Shown: positions 16,533 to 25,938, counted from the stretch's first letter. The stretch is 64,000 bases of DNA from Pleomorphomonas sp. JP5 (GCF_023721815.1 NZ_JAMDLI010000004.1:62001-126000); one strand, 5' to 3'. Program-made: numbers and translations. Notes: generated by a model from the letters alone, not told the origin.

Positions 16533-16922
16533 TTTAGCACCTCTTGAATGTTATCGGCGTCCGCCGACCGTTCTCAAAAGCGCCGTTATCCTCATGGGAC
16601 GCGAAACCAGCCCTCCGAACTGCTCTTATAGTAGCAGACTACGACTTTAGTATGAACGAATGACATTGCAGGCCACCCTTGCAGGTGACTCATGGCTGCC
16701 GCCTCCCTTTCGCCGCAACCCTCACTTGCCGCCGGATTCGCGCCAAAAGGGTGAATGAAGGATAACCGCCTCGACTGGCCCGAAGCCGGGCCAAGGCTCT
16801 CCGACGGTATCCGGCGACGTATGGCGCCGGATGGAGCAGTGCTCCCGGAAAGGCCATCCTTGACGACTCCCGAAGCCAGGGGCCACAACTCTCGCTCTTT
16901 CGAGCATGGCGGAGTGACAGAG
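16533..16922. other. Non-coding spacer upstream of aminopeptidase P
   Basis: 390 bases with no convincing gene. It holds the start regions of the small minus-strand gene and the aminopeptidase gene, a direct repeat CTTGCAGG/ATTGCAGG near 16665-16685, and GC-rich inverted sequence around 16780-16850. I could not match it to a known riboswitch. The open frame that extends the aminopeptidase upstream to 16755 has no conserved character. Confidence 0.4.
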
Positions 16923-18737
16923 GTGTTCCAGACATTCGATAACGTCAGCGATCCCAGCCACGGCAAGGCGCGGATCGCCGCCCTGAGGGCCGAGCTGAAA
17001 CGGCGTGGCCTCAAGGGTTTCCTGGTGCCGCTCGCCGACGAGCATCAGGGCGAGTACATTCCCGCCGCCGCCGCACGCCTGCTCTGGCTGACCGGATTTG
17101 CCGGCTCGGCCGGCCTCGCCATCGTTCTTGAGGATCGCGCCGCCATCTTCGTCGATGGCCGCTACACGCTTCAGGTGCGCGAGCAGGTCGACCTCGCGGT
17201 CATCGAGCCGCATCACCTCATCGAGGAACCGCCGCACGACTGGTTGAAGACCATCGTCGCCAAGGGCGACCGCATCGGCTTCGATCCCTGGCTGATGACC
17301 GCCGCCGAAGTCGGCCGCTTCGAGACGGCGCTCGCCGCCAGCGGCGCCGAGTTCGTCGCCGTTGACGGCAACCCGGTCGATGCGGTCTGGACGGATCGTC
17401 CCGAACCACCCAAGGGCCGGGTGTCGCTGTTCCCCGAAAGCCTTGCCGGCGAGAGCGCCGAGTCCAAGCTCGCCCGCCTCGGCGAAGCGATCGGCAAGGC
17501 CGGCGCCGACGCCGCCGTGCTGACGCGCCCCGATTCCATCGCCTGGGCCTTCAACATCCGTGGCGAGGACGTTCCGCACACGCCGGAGGCGCTATCCTTC
17601 GCCATCCTGCGCAAGGAAGGCCGCCCCTCCCTGTTCATCGACGGCGCCAAGCTTGACAACATCGTCCGCGACCGGCTGGAGCAGATCGCCGCCGTCGAAA
17701 CGCCCACCGCCTTCTCCCCGGCGCTGACGGCGCTCGGCGGCTCGGTGCTGGTCGACAAGGCTTCGGCGGCCTTCGAAGTGGTGCGCCGCGTCGAAGCCGG
17801 CGGCGGCAAGGTAGTGGCCGGGGCCGACCCGGTGCTGCTGCCCAAGGCGTTGAAGAACGCCACCGAGCTTGCCGGCATCCGCGCCGCCCACGTCCGTGAC
17901 GGCGTCGCCATGGTGCGCTTCCTCGCCTTCATCGACCGCGAGGCGCCGAAGGGCGGGCTCGACGAGATCGCCGTCACCAAGCAGCTCGAGGCGTTCCGCG
18001 CCGAAACCGGCGCGCTGCGCGACATCTCCTTCGACACCATCGCCGGCGCCGGCCCCAACGCCGCCATCCCGCACTATCACGTCAGCACCGCCTCCAACCG
18101 CAAGGTGGAGATGAACGGCATTCTCCTTGTCGATTCCGGCGCCCAGTACGAGGACGGCACCACCGACATCACCCGCACCATGATCGTCGGAACCCCGACC
18201 GAGGAGATGATCGACCGCTTCACCCGGGTGCTGATCGGCCATATCCGCCTGACGCTCGCCCGCTTCCCCAAGGGCACCTCCGGCGCCCATCTCGACGTGC
18301 TCGCGCGCGAAAAGCTGTGGGAAGCCGGCCTCGACTTCGATCACGGCACCGGCCACGGCGTCGGTCACTATCTCTCGGTCCACGAGGGACCGGGCCGCAT
18401 CGCCAAGACCGGCCACGTGCCGCTGGAGCCGGGCATGCTGATGTCCAACGAGCCGGGCTTCTACAAGGCCGGCGCCTGGGGCATCCGCATCGAGAACCTC
18501 GTCATCGTCACCGCGCCCGAGCCGATCGACGGTGGCGAGCGGCCGATGATGGGTTTCGAGACGGTGACGATGTGCCCGATCGATCGTCGCCTGATCCGGC
18601 CGGCGATGCTGGCGGAGCGCGAACGCGCCTGGCTCGACGCCTATCACGCCGAGGTCCGCGAGAAGCTGCTGCCGCTCCTGGAGAACGAAGCCGACCGGGC
18701 CTGGCTTGTCGCCGCCACGGCGCCGCTCGCCGCCTGA
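16923..18737 (+). CDS. pepP: Aminopeptidase P family protein (Xaa-Pro aminopeptidase)
   Basis: Metallopeptidase that removes N-terminal residues preceding proline. It has 604 residues: two creatinase-like N-terminal domains followed by the pita-bread peptidase domain. Dinuclear metal ligands are visible in VDSGAQYEDGTTDITRT, GTGHGVGHYLSVHEGP, SNEPGFYKAG and GIRIENL. I chose the GTG at 16923, with GGAG 8 nt upstream, because family members start MFQ(S/T)FD(D/N)VSDP; this is well downstream of the longest frame. The three-domain form resembles the larger eukaryotic-type APP, common in Rhizobiales. Confidence 0.9.
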   Translation: MFQTFDNVSDPSHGKARIAALRAELKRRGLKGFLVPLADEHQGEYIPAAAARLLWLTGFAGSAGLAIVLEDRAAIFVDGRYTLQVREQVDLAVIEPHHLIEEPPHDWLKTIVAKGDRIGFDPWLMTAAEVGRFETALAASGAEFVAVDGNPVDAVWTDRPEPPKGRVSLFPESLAGESAESKLARLGEAIGKAGADAAVLTRPDSIAWAFNIRGEDVPHTPEALSFAILRKEGRPSLFIDGAKLDNIVRDRLEQIAAVETPTAFSPALTALGGSVLVDKASAAFEVVRRVEAGGGKVVAGADPVLLPKALKNATELAGIRAAHVRDGVAMVRFLAFIDREAPKGGLDEIAVTKQLEAFRAETGALRDISFDTIAGAGPNAAIPHYHVSTASNRKVEMNGILLVDSGAQYEDGTTDITRTMIVGTPTEEMIDRFTRVLIGHIRLTLARFPKGTSGAHLDVLAREKLWEAGLDFDHGTGHGVGHYLSVHEGPGRIAKTGHVPLEPGMLMSNEPGFYKAGAWGIRIENLVIVTAPEPIDGGERPMMGFETVTMCPIDRRLIRPAMLAERERAWLDAYHAEVREKLLPLLENEADRAWLVAATAPLAA

Positions 18738-18950
18738 CGCGATTCGATTTTTCACGCCTTTCGCGCGACCTTGCGGCCGCGCGCGCTACCCTTCCGGCAA
18801 TCATTTGAAACTCAAGGAGAAAACACGTCGCCGACAGCGTAACACTCGGTAAGAAAGAGTGACTTTCCTGGGGCGCTTCCGTGTGTTTTATGAAAAATGT
18901 GCCGGCTCGGCTCGTACTGCGCTTACCGGTCTTTTTTTGGAAAATACTCG

Positions 18951-19880
18951 ATGCGAATGTCCTACGGCAAGCAGACCACCCTCGGCGAAAGTGTCCGGTT
19001 CTCGGGCATCGGCGTGCATTCCGGCAAGCCGGCGACCATCGTCCTGCACCCCGCCGACGCCGACCGGGGCATCGTCTTCGTTCGCACCGACGGCGAGGAG
19101 GTGGAGATCGCCGCTCGCCACGAGAATGTGGTTGCTACCGAACTCTGCACGATGATCGGCATTGGCGGCCGCACGGTCGCCACCATCGAGCATCTGATGG
19201 CCGCGCTGGCCGCCTCCGGCGTCGACAATGTCGTCGTCGAGATCGACGGCCCGGAAATGCCCATCGCCGACGGCTGCTCGGCCATGTTCATCGACCTGAT
19301 CGCCGAGGCCGGCCTGCGCCGCCTCACCGCGCCGCGCAAGCTGTTGCGCGTCCTCAAGCCGGTGCGCCTCGAAGTTGGCGGCGCCGTGCTGGAGTTCCTG
19401 CCCTACGACGGCACGCGCTACGACGTCACCATCGACTTCGCCAATCCGCTGATCGGCCATCAGTCCTACGTGCTCGACCTCAACACGCGGACTTTTGCCA
19501 ACGACATCGCCCGCGCCCGCACCTTCGGCTTCATGTCCGACGTCGAGAAGCTCTGGAAGATGGGCTTCGCGCTCGGCTCGTCGCTTGAAAACTCGGTCGC
19601 CATCGGCGAGGACCGCATCCTCAATCCCGAGGGCCTGCGCTGGCCGGACGAGTTTGCCCGCCACAAGACGCTCGACGCGGTGGGCGACCTGTCGCTGATC
19701 GGCATGCCCTTCATCGGCCATTTCCGGTCCTACAAGGGTGGCCACAAGCTCAACTGGATGGCCGTCAAGGCTCTCGTCGCCGACACCGGCGCCTATGAGA
19801 TCGTCCACGATGCCGTGACGGCCCGCGAGACGGCTGGCGGCATCCTTCAGACCGCCGCGCTCGCACCCTCGCGCGACTGA
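18951..19880 (+). CDS. lpxC: UDP-3-O-acyl-N-acetylglucosamine deacetylase LpxC
   Basis: Zinc deacetylase, the first committed step of lipid A synthesis. 309 residues with the zinc and catalytic motifs TIEHLMAAL, ARTFGF, HKTLDAVGDLSLIG and FRSYKGGHKLN. Start at the ATG 18951, though an ATG at 18957 is equally possible; neither has a clear ribosome site. A CTTTTTTT run lies about 20 nt upstream of the start. It opens the lpxC-bamD-recN module. Confidence 0.95.
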   Translation: MRMSYGKQTTLGESVRFSGIGVHSGKPATIVLHPADADRGIVFVRTDGEEVEIAARHENVVATELCTMIGIGGRTVATIEHLMAALAASGVDNVVVEIDGPEMPIADGCSAMFIDLIAEAGLRRLTAPRKLLRVLKPVRLEVGGAVLEFLPYDGTRYDVTIDFANPLIGHQSYVLDLNTRTFANDIARARTFGFMSDVEKLWKMGFALGSSLENSVAIGEDRILNPEGLRWPDEFARHKTLDAVGDLSLIGMPFIGHFRSYKGGHKLNWMAVKALVADTGAYEIVHDAVTARETAGGILQTAALAPSRD

Positions 19881-19884
19881 CGTC

Positions 19885-19905
19885 ACCCCGCTGCTTTGCC
19901 GGGGT
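19885..19905 (+). terminator. Weak hairpin after lpxC
   Basis: ACCCCG / CGGGGT stem with a 9-nt loop, 5 nt past the lpxC stop, and no T-run. It may attenuate rather than end transcription into bamD. Confidence 0.35.
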
Positions 19906-20111
19906 CTTGCGGCCTTCTCGCCATAATGTGGCCGAACATCACGGGCACGTAGCATCCGCGACGGCTTTGCGATAAAAGAGCTTCCTGTTATCCGGAGTGC
20001 GTCCGACTCGCGCCGGAGGCGTGGGCGGCTTGGCATCGGACGGTGACCGGCGAGCAGTACGCGTGGGATGGATGGCGGCCGCGAGCGGTTGCGTACGGTG
20101 ATGGGGTTTTC

Positions 20112-20939
20112 ATGAGGCAGAGTTTCGTTCGTGTGGCCGCCGTGCTCGTTCTCCTCGGAGGCGCCACCGCCCTCGTCGGGTGTTCGTCCGACGAGCCGCT
20201 GGAACCCTTCGTGGAAATCCCGGCGGAGCAGTCCTACAACGCCGGTATCGCCTACCTGCAGCAGGGCGATTACAAGAAGGCCACCGAGAAATTCGAAGAG
20301 GTCGACCAGCAGCACCCCTATTCGGAGTGGGCGCGCAAGTCCCTCATCATGACCACCTACACCAACTACACGCGCGGCAACTTCACCGAGGCCATCACCC
20401 AGGGCAAGCGCTACCTGACGCTCTACCCCGGCTCGGAAGACGCCGCCTATGCGCAGTGGATGATCGCGCAGTCCTATTTCAACCAGATGCCGGACATCAC
20501 GCGTGACCAGAAGATGACCCAGCAGGCCATGCAGGCCATGCAGGAGCTGGTCGACCGCTACCCCGACAGCCCCTATGCCGCCGAAGGCCGCAAGCGCCTC
20601 GATATCGCCAGGGATCAGCTCGCCGGCAAGGAAATGGAAGTCGGGCGTTATTACCTCGACCGCCACCAGTACATTGGCGCCATCAACCGCTTCAAGACCG
20701 TGGTGCAGGAGTACCAGACGACCCGCCACATCGAGGAAGCGCTCGAGCGCCTCACCGAGGCCTACTTCGCCATGGGCATCGTCGACGAGGCGCAGACGGC
20801 CGCCGCCGTGCTCGGCCACAACTATCCTGACAGCCGCTGGTACAAGGATGCCTATAAGCTCCTCAACACCAATGGCCTGGAGCCGCGCGAGAACTCCCAA
20901 TCCTGGATCTCCAAGGCATTCAAGGCCGCGTTGCTCTGA
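20112..20939 (+). CDS. bamD: Outer-membrane assembly lipoprotein BamD
   Basis: 275-residue lipoprotein of the BAM complex that inserts beta-barrel proteins. The signal peptide ends in the lipobox LVGC near residue 28, so the mature Cys is lipidated. TPR repeats follow (AGIAYLQQGDYKKATEKFEEV and similar). I chose the ATG at 20112; the frame opens earlier (20043), but the lipoprotein signal begins MRQSFVRVAAVLVLL. Ends 9 nt before recN. Confidence 0.93.
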   Translation: MRQSFVRVAAVLVLLGGATALVGCSSDEPLEPFVEIPAEQSYNAGIAYLQQGDYKKATEKFEEVDQQHPYSEWARKSLIMTTYTNYTRGNFTEAITQGKRYLTLYPGSEDAAYAQWMIAQSYFNQMPDITRDQKMTQQAMQAMQELVDRYPDSPYAAEGRKRLDIARDQLAGKEMEVGRYYLDRHQYIGAINRFKTVVQEYQTTRHIEEALERLTEAYFAMGIVDEAQTAAAVLGHNYPDSRWYKDAYKLLNTNGLEPRENSQSWISKAFKAALL

Positions 20940-20948
20940 CGGGACGCC

Positions 20949-22613
20949 ATGCTGCAGACGCTCGCAATCCGCGACATCGTTCTGATCGAGCGGCTTGAGA
21001 TCGCCTTCTCCGACGGTCTGACGGTGTTGACCGGTGAGACCGGCGCCGGCAAATCCATCCTGCTCGACGCGCTGTCGCTCGCCTTGGGCGGGCGCGGCGA
21101 CGCCGGTCTGGTTCGTCATGGCGCCGACCAGGGGCAGGTGACCGCCGTCTTCGACCTGCCGGCCGCCCACCCGGCCCGCGCCCTTCTGGTCGAGAACGAC
21201 CTCGACGATGAGGGCGACGTCATCGTTCGCCGTGTCCAGACGGCAGACGGCCGCACCCGCGCCTTCGTCAACGACCGTGCCGTCTCCGCCAACCTGCTGC
21301 GACAGCTCGGCGCCGCCCTGGTCGAGATCCACGGCCAGCACGACGACCGCGCCCTGGTCGACCCCGCCATCCATCGCGGCCTGATCGATGCTTTCGGCGG
21401 TCTCGAAGCCGAAGCAAAGACGGTTGCCGTAGCCCATCGCGCCTGGCGCGACGCCGAAAAGGCGCTCGCCGACCTCGAACGCCGCATCGCCGACGCCCGG
21501 CGCGAAGGCGATTATCTCCGCGCCTCCGTCGAGGAGCTGCAAAAGCTCGCCCCCGAGCCCGGTGAGGAAACGGCCCTTGCCGAGCGCCGGCAGGAAATGA
21601 TGCGGGCCGAAAAGGTCGCCGTCGACCTGCGCGAGGCCTACGACCATCTCAACGGCTCCGGCTCGCCGGTACCCGAACTGTCCGGCCTGCTGCGCCGCCT
21701 GGAGCGCAAGGGCGAGGTGGCGGCCTTGGCCGGCCCGGCCCTGCAATCGATCTCCACCGCGCTCGACGCGCTGGAGGACGCCCGTTCCGTGTTCGAGGCC
21801 GCCCTGCGCGCCGCCGATTTCGACCCGGCCGAGCTGGAACGGGTCGAGGAGCGCCTGTTCGCCATCCGCGCCGCCGCCCGCAAGTACTCCGTGCCGGCTG
21901 ACGAGCTGGGTGCGCTGGCCGCCCGCATGGCCTCGGACCTTGCCGACCTCGACGCCGGCGAGGACCGCCTCAACGCCTTGGCACAGTCGGCCACCACCGC
22001 CCGCGCCGACTATGACAAGTTGGCCGCCAAGCTTTCCGTCGCCCGCGAGAAGTCGGCCCGCCTGCTCGAAGACGCCGTCGGCGCCGAGTTGCCGGCCTTG
22101 AAGCTCGAACGCGCCCGTTTCATCGTCAACCAGCTCGCCGACCCCGAGACGCGCACTGCCGACGGCATCGACACGCTGGAATTCTGGGTGCAGACCAACC
22201 CCGGCACCCGGCCGGGACCGATGATGAAGGTGGCCTCGGGCGGCGAACTTTCGCGCTTCCTGCTCGCCCTCAAGGTGTCGCTGGCCGACAAGGGATCGGC
22301 CTCGACGTTGGTCTTCGACGAGATCGATACCGGCGTCGGTGGCGCGGTGGCGGAGGCCATCGGCACCCGTCTCGCCCGCCTCGCCCGCAAGGTCCAGGTG
22401 CTCTCCGTCACCCACGCGCCGCAGGTCGCCGCCCGCGCCGACCATCACTTCCTGATCGCGAAAGACAGCGTCGATGACGGCGCCCGCGTCGCCACCTCGG
22501 TATCGCGCCTACCCGACGGTCATCGCCGCGAGGAGATCGCCCGCATGCTGGCCGGCAGCCGCATCACCGAGGAAGCCCGGGCGGCGGCGGAGCGGTTGCT
22601 CAAGGGGCACTGA
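20949..22613 (+). CDS. recN: DNA repair protein RecN
   Basis: SMC-like ATPase that acts in double-strand break repair. 554 residues: Walker A GETGAGKSILLDAL near 30-43, a central coiled-coil stretch rich in Ala, Glu and Arg (about 150-390), ABC signature SGGELSRFLLALK near 430, and Walker B TLVFDEIDTGVGG near 455. 9 nt after bamD, so co-transcribed. Its last 14 nt overlap the 3' end of the convergent XRE gene. Confidence 0.95.
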   Translation: MLQTLAIRDIVLIERLEIAFSDGLTVLTGETGAGKSILLDALSLALGGRGDAGLVRHGADQGQVTAVFDLPAAHPARALLVENDLDDEGDVIVRRVQTADGRTRAFVNDRAVSANLLRQLGAALVEIHGQHDDRALVDPAIHRGLIDAFGGLEAEAKTVAVAHRAWRDAEKALADLERRIADARREGDYLRASVEELQKLAPEPGEETALAERRQEMMRAEKVAVDLREAYDHLNGSGSPVPELSGLLRRLERKGEVAALAGPALQSISTALDALEDARSVFEAALRAADFDPAELERVEERLFAIRAAARKYSVPADELGALAARMASDLADLDAGEDRLNALAQSATTARADYDKLAAKLSVAREKSARLLEDAVGAELPALKLERARFIVNQLADPETRTADGIDTLEFWVQTNPGTRPGPMMKVASGGELSRFLLALKVSLADKGSASTLVFDEIDTGVGGAVAEAIGTRLARLARKVQVLSVTHAPQVAARADHHFLIAKDSVDDGARVATSVSRLPDGHRREEIARMLAGSRITEEARAAAERLLKGH

Positions 22614-23451
22614 CACCGGCGTTCGCCGACTGGATCAGCCGCCGTACCTCCGCCGCGACTTCGGGCGTCGCCGGGTTGTAGACCACCATGGACAGATCCG
22701 GTCGCCCGTCGACCGAGAAGGACGAATACTCGAGCGACAGGACGCCGAGCGTCGGATGGCGTAGCGTCTTGGTGCCCTCGCCGTGGTGTCCGACTTCCTT
22801 CTCACGCCACATCGCCAGGAACTCGGGACTTGTCCGGCTCAGTTCGTCGACCAGCGCTTCGACGTTGCCGGCCGCGCCGGCCCGGGCCGCGTCGGCGCGA
22901 AAGGTGGCGACGACGAAGCGGGCAACGCTTTCCCAGTCGAGCTGGCGTGCACGGACTGCCGGGTCCGAGAACATCATGCGCAGCACGTTGCGCTCGCGCG
23001 GCGCCATGGCGCCGTAGTCGGCGAGCAGCACCGTGGCTGCCCGATTCCAGGCGATGACGTCCCAGGTGGCGGTCTTGATGAGGGCCGGGCTGTGTTCCAG
23101 CGTGTCGAGCACCCGCTGCAGGCGCGGCGACACCCCGTCGCTCTCTCGATAACGCACCTCCGGCGGGCGCCCCAGACCGATGATGAACAGATGCTCCCGC
23201 TCGACATCGGTCAGCATCAGCGCCCGCGCGATCCGGTCGAGCACGTCCGCCGACGGCGCGCCGCCCCTGCCCTGCTCCAGCCAGGTGTACCAGGTGACCG
23301 ACACGTTGGCCCGCTGGGCCACTTCCTCGCGCCTCAGGCCCGGCGTCCGCCGACGCGACATCGGCAGCCCCAGGGTGGCGGCGTCCATCCGGCATCGGCG
23401 GTCGCGCAGGAAGGCGCCGAGCGCGTTGTCGTTGCGAACGTGAGCATCCAT
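22600..23451 (-). CDS. XRE-family regulator with MmyB-like ligand-binding domain
   Basis: 283-residue protein with an N-terminal helix-turn-helix (TPGLRREEVAQRANVSVTWYTWLEQGRG near 34-61) and a C-terminal MmyB-type domain (SPRLQRVLDTLEHSPALIKTATWDVIAWNRAATVLL), thought to bind fatty-acid-like ligands. Start at the ATG 23451, where the recognisable domain begins. In this family the regulated gene is usually a neighbouring divergent one. Here the divergent neighbour is the GNAT gene. The 3' end overlaps recN. Confidence 0.88.
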   Translation of the reverse strand: MDAHVRNDNALGAFLRDRRCRMDAATLGLPMSRRRTPGLRREEVAQRANVSVTWYTWLEQGRGGAPSADVLDRIARALMLTDVEREHLFIIGLGRPPEVRYRESDGVSPRLQRVLDTLEHSPALIKTATWDVIAWNRAATVLLADYGAMAPRERNVLRMMFSDPAVRARQLDWESVARFVVATFRADAARAGAAGNVEALVDELSRTSPEFLAMWREKEVGHHGEGTKTLRHPTLGVLSLEYSSFSVDGRPDLSMVVYNPATPEVAAEVRRLIQSANAGVSAP

Positions 23452-23466
23452 GCGATCGCCCCTATA

Positions 23467-23493
23467 CCGGGATAAGAGCGTCATCTTACCCGG
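23467..23493. promoter_or_regulatory. Imperfect inverted repeat upstream of the XRE gene
   Basis: CCGGGATAAGA and TCTTACCCGG face each other across 6 nt and pair except for one extra base. It lies 16 nt before the XRE start and 108 nt before the GNAT start, a likely auto-operator. Confidence 0.4.
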
Positions 23494-23600
23494 ATGAGAG
23501 ATGGAACGGAACGCTTTTGCCGAGACGCTGCCGACGACGTGAGGATACCCTTTGTCCTCCAGGCAGCTTATGGTTCCCAAAACTCTGAAGGAAGTACGAG

Positions 23601-24080
23601 ATGTTGATCCGTCCCGCCATGGCCGCCGACGCCGAGGAGGCCGCCTCGGTTCTTCGCCAGTCCATCTGCGATCTTTGCCTGTCCGATCACAGCGGAGATG
23701 CCGAAACACTGGCGCAGTGGCTCGCCAACAAGACGCCGGAGAACGTTCTTGCCTGGATCGAAGCGCCCGACCGCTTCATCGTGGTGGTCGAGGAGAATGG
23801 GGCCATTATCGGCGTCGGCGGCGCCTCGCATTCGGGGGAGATCAATCTGAACTACGTGGCGCCGGAGGCGCGCTTCAGGGGCGTGAGCAAGGCGATCCTC
23901 AAGTCGCTCGAGGCCTATCTCAGCCTTCTGGGATGCCCTGAGATCACGCTGACCAGCACCAAGGCCGCCCGCACCTTCTACATAGCCATGGGCTACGAGG
24001 ATGCCGAGGCGCGGGAAGGCTCGAGCGGACAGTCCGGCCTGCCGATGCGGAAATCGCTTGGGTCCAAGGAGCCGGCCTGA
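23601..24080 (+). CDS. GNAT-family N-acetyltransferase
   Basis: 159 residues; acetyl-CoA loop APEARFRGVSKAIL near 92-105 (compare RxxGxG/A) and a C-terminal segment TKAARTFYIAMGYED typical of the fold. Ribosome site GGAAG upstream of the ATG at 23601. Substrate unknown. Divergent from the XRE regulator and possibly controlled by it. Confidence 0.8.
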   Translation: MLIRPAMAADAEEAASVLRQSICDLCLSDHSGDAETLAQWLANKTPENVLAWIEAPDRFIVVVEENGAIIGVGGASHSGEINLNYVAPEARFRGVSKAILKSLEAYLSLLGCPEITLTSTKAARTFYIAMGYEDAEAREGSSGQSGLPMRKSLGSKEPA

Positions 24081-24156
24081 CGCCCGCCAGCTCGCTTGCC
24101 GCCTCCCCTTGCCAGTGCAATAAATCGTGTCCGACCAGCCAACCCGGAGTCGCGCC

Positions 24157-24777
24157 ATGCCCTCGCCCACCACCGCCCTCATCGTCGTCGATGTTCAGAA
24201 CGATTTCTGCCCCGGCGGCGCGCTGGCAGTCGGCGGAGGACACGCCATCGTGCCGGTGATCAACGCGCTGGTACCCCGTTACGAGCAGGTGGTGGTCACC
24301 CAGGACTGGCACCCCAAGGGGCATACCTCCTTCGCCTCCGCCCACCACGGCAGCGAGCCCTTCGACACCATCGAAATGCCCTATGGCACCCAGGTGCTGT
24401 GGCCCGATCACTGCGTGCAGGGGACGCCCGGCGCGGAGCTGCACCCCGACCTTGAGGTCACCTCCGCCCAACTCGTCATCCGCAAGGGCTGGCATCAGGG
24501 CGTCGACAGTTACTCCGCCTTCCGCGAAGCCGATCGCGAAACGCTGACCGGTCTCGCCGGCTATCTCCGGGAGCGGGGCGTCGATGAGGTTCATGTCGTC
24601 GGTCTCGCCACGGATTACTGCGTCGGCTGGACGGCCCTAGACGCCGCCGCCGGCTTCAAGGTCACGGTGATCGAAGATGCCTGCCGCGCCATCGACCTCT
24701 CCGGTTCGCTGAAGCGGGCCTGGGCCGACATGGCCGCCGCCGGTGTCGCGCGCACCATGAGCGACCAGATTCTTTAG
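24157..24777 (+). CDS. pncA: Nicotinamidase PncA
   Basis: Hydrolyses nicotinamide to nicotinate in NAD salvage. 206 residues, isochorismatase-like fold. Catalytic Asp in VVDVQNDFCPGG, metal-binding DWHPKGH, a Lys in IRKGW, and the nucleophile Cys in GLATDYCVGWTALDA. The ATG at 24157 has GGAG 9 nt upstream; a GTG at 24127 is less likely. Confidence 0.93.
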   Translation: MPSPTTALIVVDVQNDFCPGGALAVGGGHAIVPVINALVPRYEQVVVTQDWHPKGHTSFASAHHGSEPFDTIEMPYGTQVLWPDHCVQGTPGAELHPDLEVTSAQLVIRKGWHQGVDSYSAFREADRETLTGLAGYLRERGVDEVHVVGLATDYCVGWTALDAAAGFKVTVIEDACRAIDLSGSLKRAWADMAAAGVARTMSDQIL

Positions 24778-24845
24778 GATTATTGCGGCGCCGAAGCATC
24801 AATATGTCGGATGTTGCGGTTTTCGGGTGGACAGCGCCCATGAGA

Positions 24846-24888
24846 TAGGTCATATACACTGACCTATAAAGGTCAGTCATATTGACCT
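24846..24888. promoter_or_regulatory. Double palindromic operator before azlCD
   Basis: Two inverted repeats with the same half-site: TAGGTCA-7 nt-TGACCTA (24846-24866) and AGGTCA-7 nt-TGACCT (24870-24888), centres 23 bp apart. The inner halves (TGACCT...AGGTCA) form a third palindrome. A candidate -35 TGGACA (24828-24833) puts the -10 inside the first palindrome, and the second ends 14 nt before the azlC start. Expected to be a tight repressor site; no regulator gene is adjacent. Confidence 0.65.
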
Positions 24889-24902
24889 AAAGAAAGCTGG
24901 AC

Positions 24903-25622
24903 ATGACAACACCTCTTGCCGACTTCCGGGCCGGACTGTTGGCGGTTTTTCCAACCGTCGCCGCCGCCGTGCCCTTCGCCCTCATCCTTGGCCAGCAGGC
25001 GACGGCCAAGGGCCTGACGCCGGCCGAGATGCTCGCCATGTCGTCCATCGTCTTCGCCGGGTCCTCGCAGCTCATCGCCGTGGGCCTGTGGAGCACGCCG
25101 GCTCCGATCGCCGCCCTGGCGCTGATGGCTTTCCTGGTCAACCTCCGCCACACGCTGATGGGCGCCTCGCTGTCGGGCAAGATCGCCCATTTCGGCAGCC
25201 TGCGCTGGCTGGCCGCCTTCCTGCTCACCGACGAGGCCTGGGCGCTCAGCGAGCGTCGCGCCCTAGACCGGCCGATCAGCCGCACCTTCTATTTCACCGT
25301 GGCGCTGACGATGTTCGTCTGCTGGCAGGTCGCCTCTGTGCTCGGCACCGTGTTCGGCGCCTATCTCGAACACCCCGAAGCCTGGGGACTCGACTTCGCT
25401 TTCCCCGCCATCTTCATCGCGCTGGCCCTCGGCTTCTGGAGGGGCGCCCGCCGCACCGGGCCGGTGCTGGTGGCGAGCGCCGTCGTTGCCGTCGCCGTCC
25501 ATGCCACGGTGCCCGGCGCCTGGTACGTGATCGCCGGTGCGATCGCTGGCATTCTCGCCGCCGTGATCACCGCCCCCCGCGAGCAAGCCACCGAGGCCCT
25601 GGCCGGGGAGGCGACGCGATGA
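24903..25622 (+). CDS. azlC: AzlC-family branched-chain amino acid exporter, large subunit
   Basis: 239-residue membrane protein with the AzlC pattern FPTVAAAVPFALILGQQATAKGL, SSIVFAGSSQLIAVGLW and AFLVNLRHTLMGASL. It works with AzlD to export branched-chain amino acids and their analogues across the inner membrane. Its stop overlaps the azlD start by ATGA. Confidence 0.9.
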   Translation: MTTPLADFRAGLLAVFPTVAAAVPFALILGQQATAKGLTPAEMLAMSSIVFAGSSQLIAVGLWSTPAPIAALALMAFLVNLRHTLMGASLSGKIAHFGSLRWLAAFLLTDEAWALSERRALDRPISRTFYFTVALTMFVCWQVASVLGTVFGAYLEHPEAWGLDFAFPAIFIALALGFWRGARRTGPVLVASAVVAVAVHATVPGAWYVIAGAIAGILAAVITAPREQATEALAGEATR

Positions 25623-25918
25623 CCATCGATCCCGTCAACTTCGCCGCCATCCTTGCCATGGGCGCCCTCACCTATTTCACGCGCATCCTTGGCTTCCTGG
25701 TCGCCGACCGGTTGCCGAAGTCCGGCCCGGTCCGCGTCGCCCTCGATGCGCTGCCGCCCGCCGTTCTGGTAGCCGTCATCGCCCCAATCGTCATGGCCGG
25801 CCCGATCGAAGCGGCCGCCGGTGTGGTGGTGCTCGTCCTGGCATTGCGGCTGCCGCTGATCGCCACGGTCGCCGTGGGCGTCGCCGTCGCCGCGCTGCTG
25901 CGGTTCGCCTTTCTCTGA
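25619..25918 (+). CDS. azlD: AzlD-family branched-chain amino acid exporter, small subunit
   Basis: 99-residue hydrophobic protein with about four membrane segments and the family opening AILAMGALTYFTRILGFLV. It starts inside the azlC stop codon (ATGA at 25619-25622), so translation is coupled. Small partner of the azlC product. Confidence 0.88.
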   Translation: MTIDPVNFAAILAMGALTYFTRILGFLVADRLPKSGPVRVALDALPPAVLVAVIAPIVMAGPIEAAAGVVVLVLALRLPLIATVAVGVAVAALLRFAFL

Positions 25919-25938
25919 CGCGGCCCACAGAAAAGAAG

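Noticed and set aside
16755-16922. Upstream extension of the aminopeptidase P frame
   Set aside because: The added residues are Arg/Pro-rich and unlike the family N-terminus, while a GTG with GGAG spacing begins exactly where homologues begin.
18888-22448. Open frame of about 1186 codons on the minus strand, antisense to lpxC, bamD and recN
   Set aside because: Same reason: low-complexity composition and no motifs, while the plus-strand genes carry clear catalytic residues.
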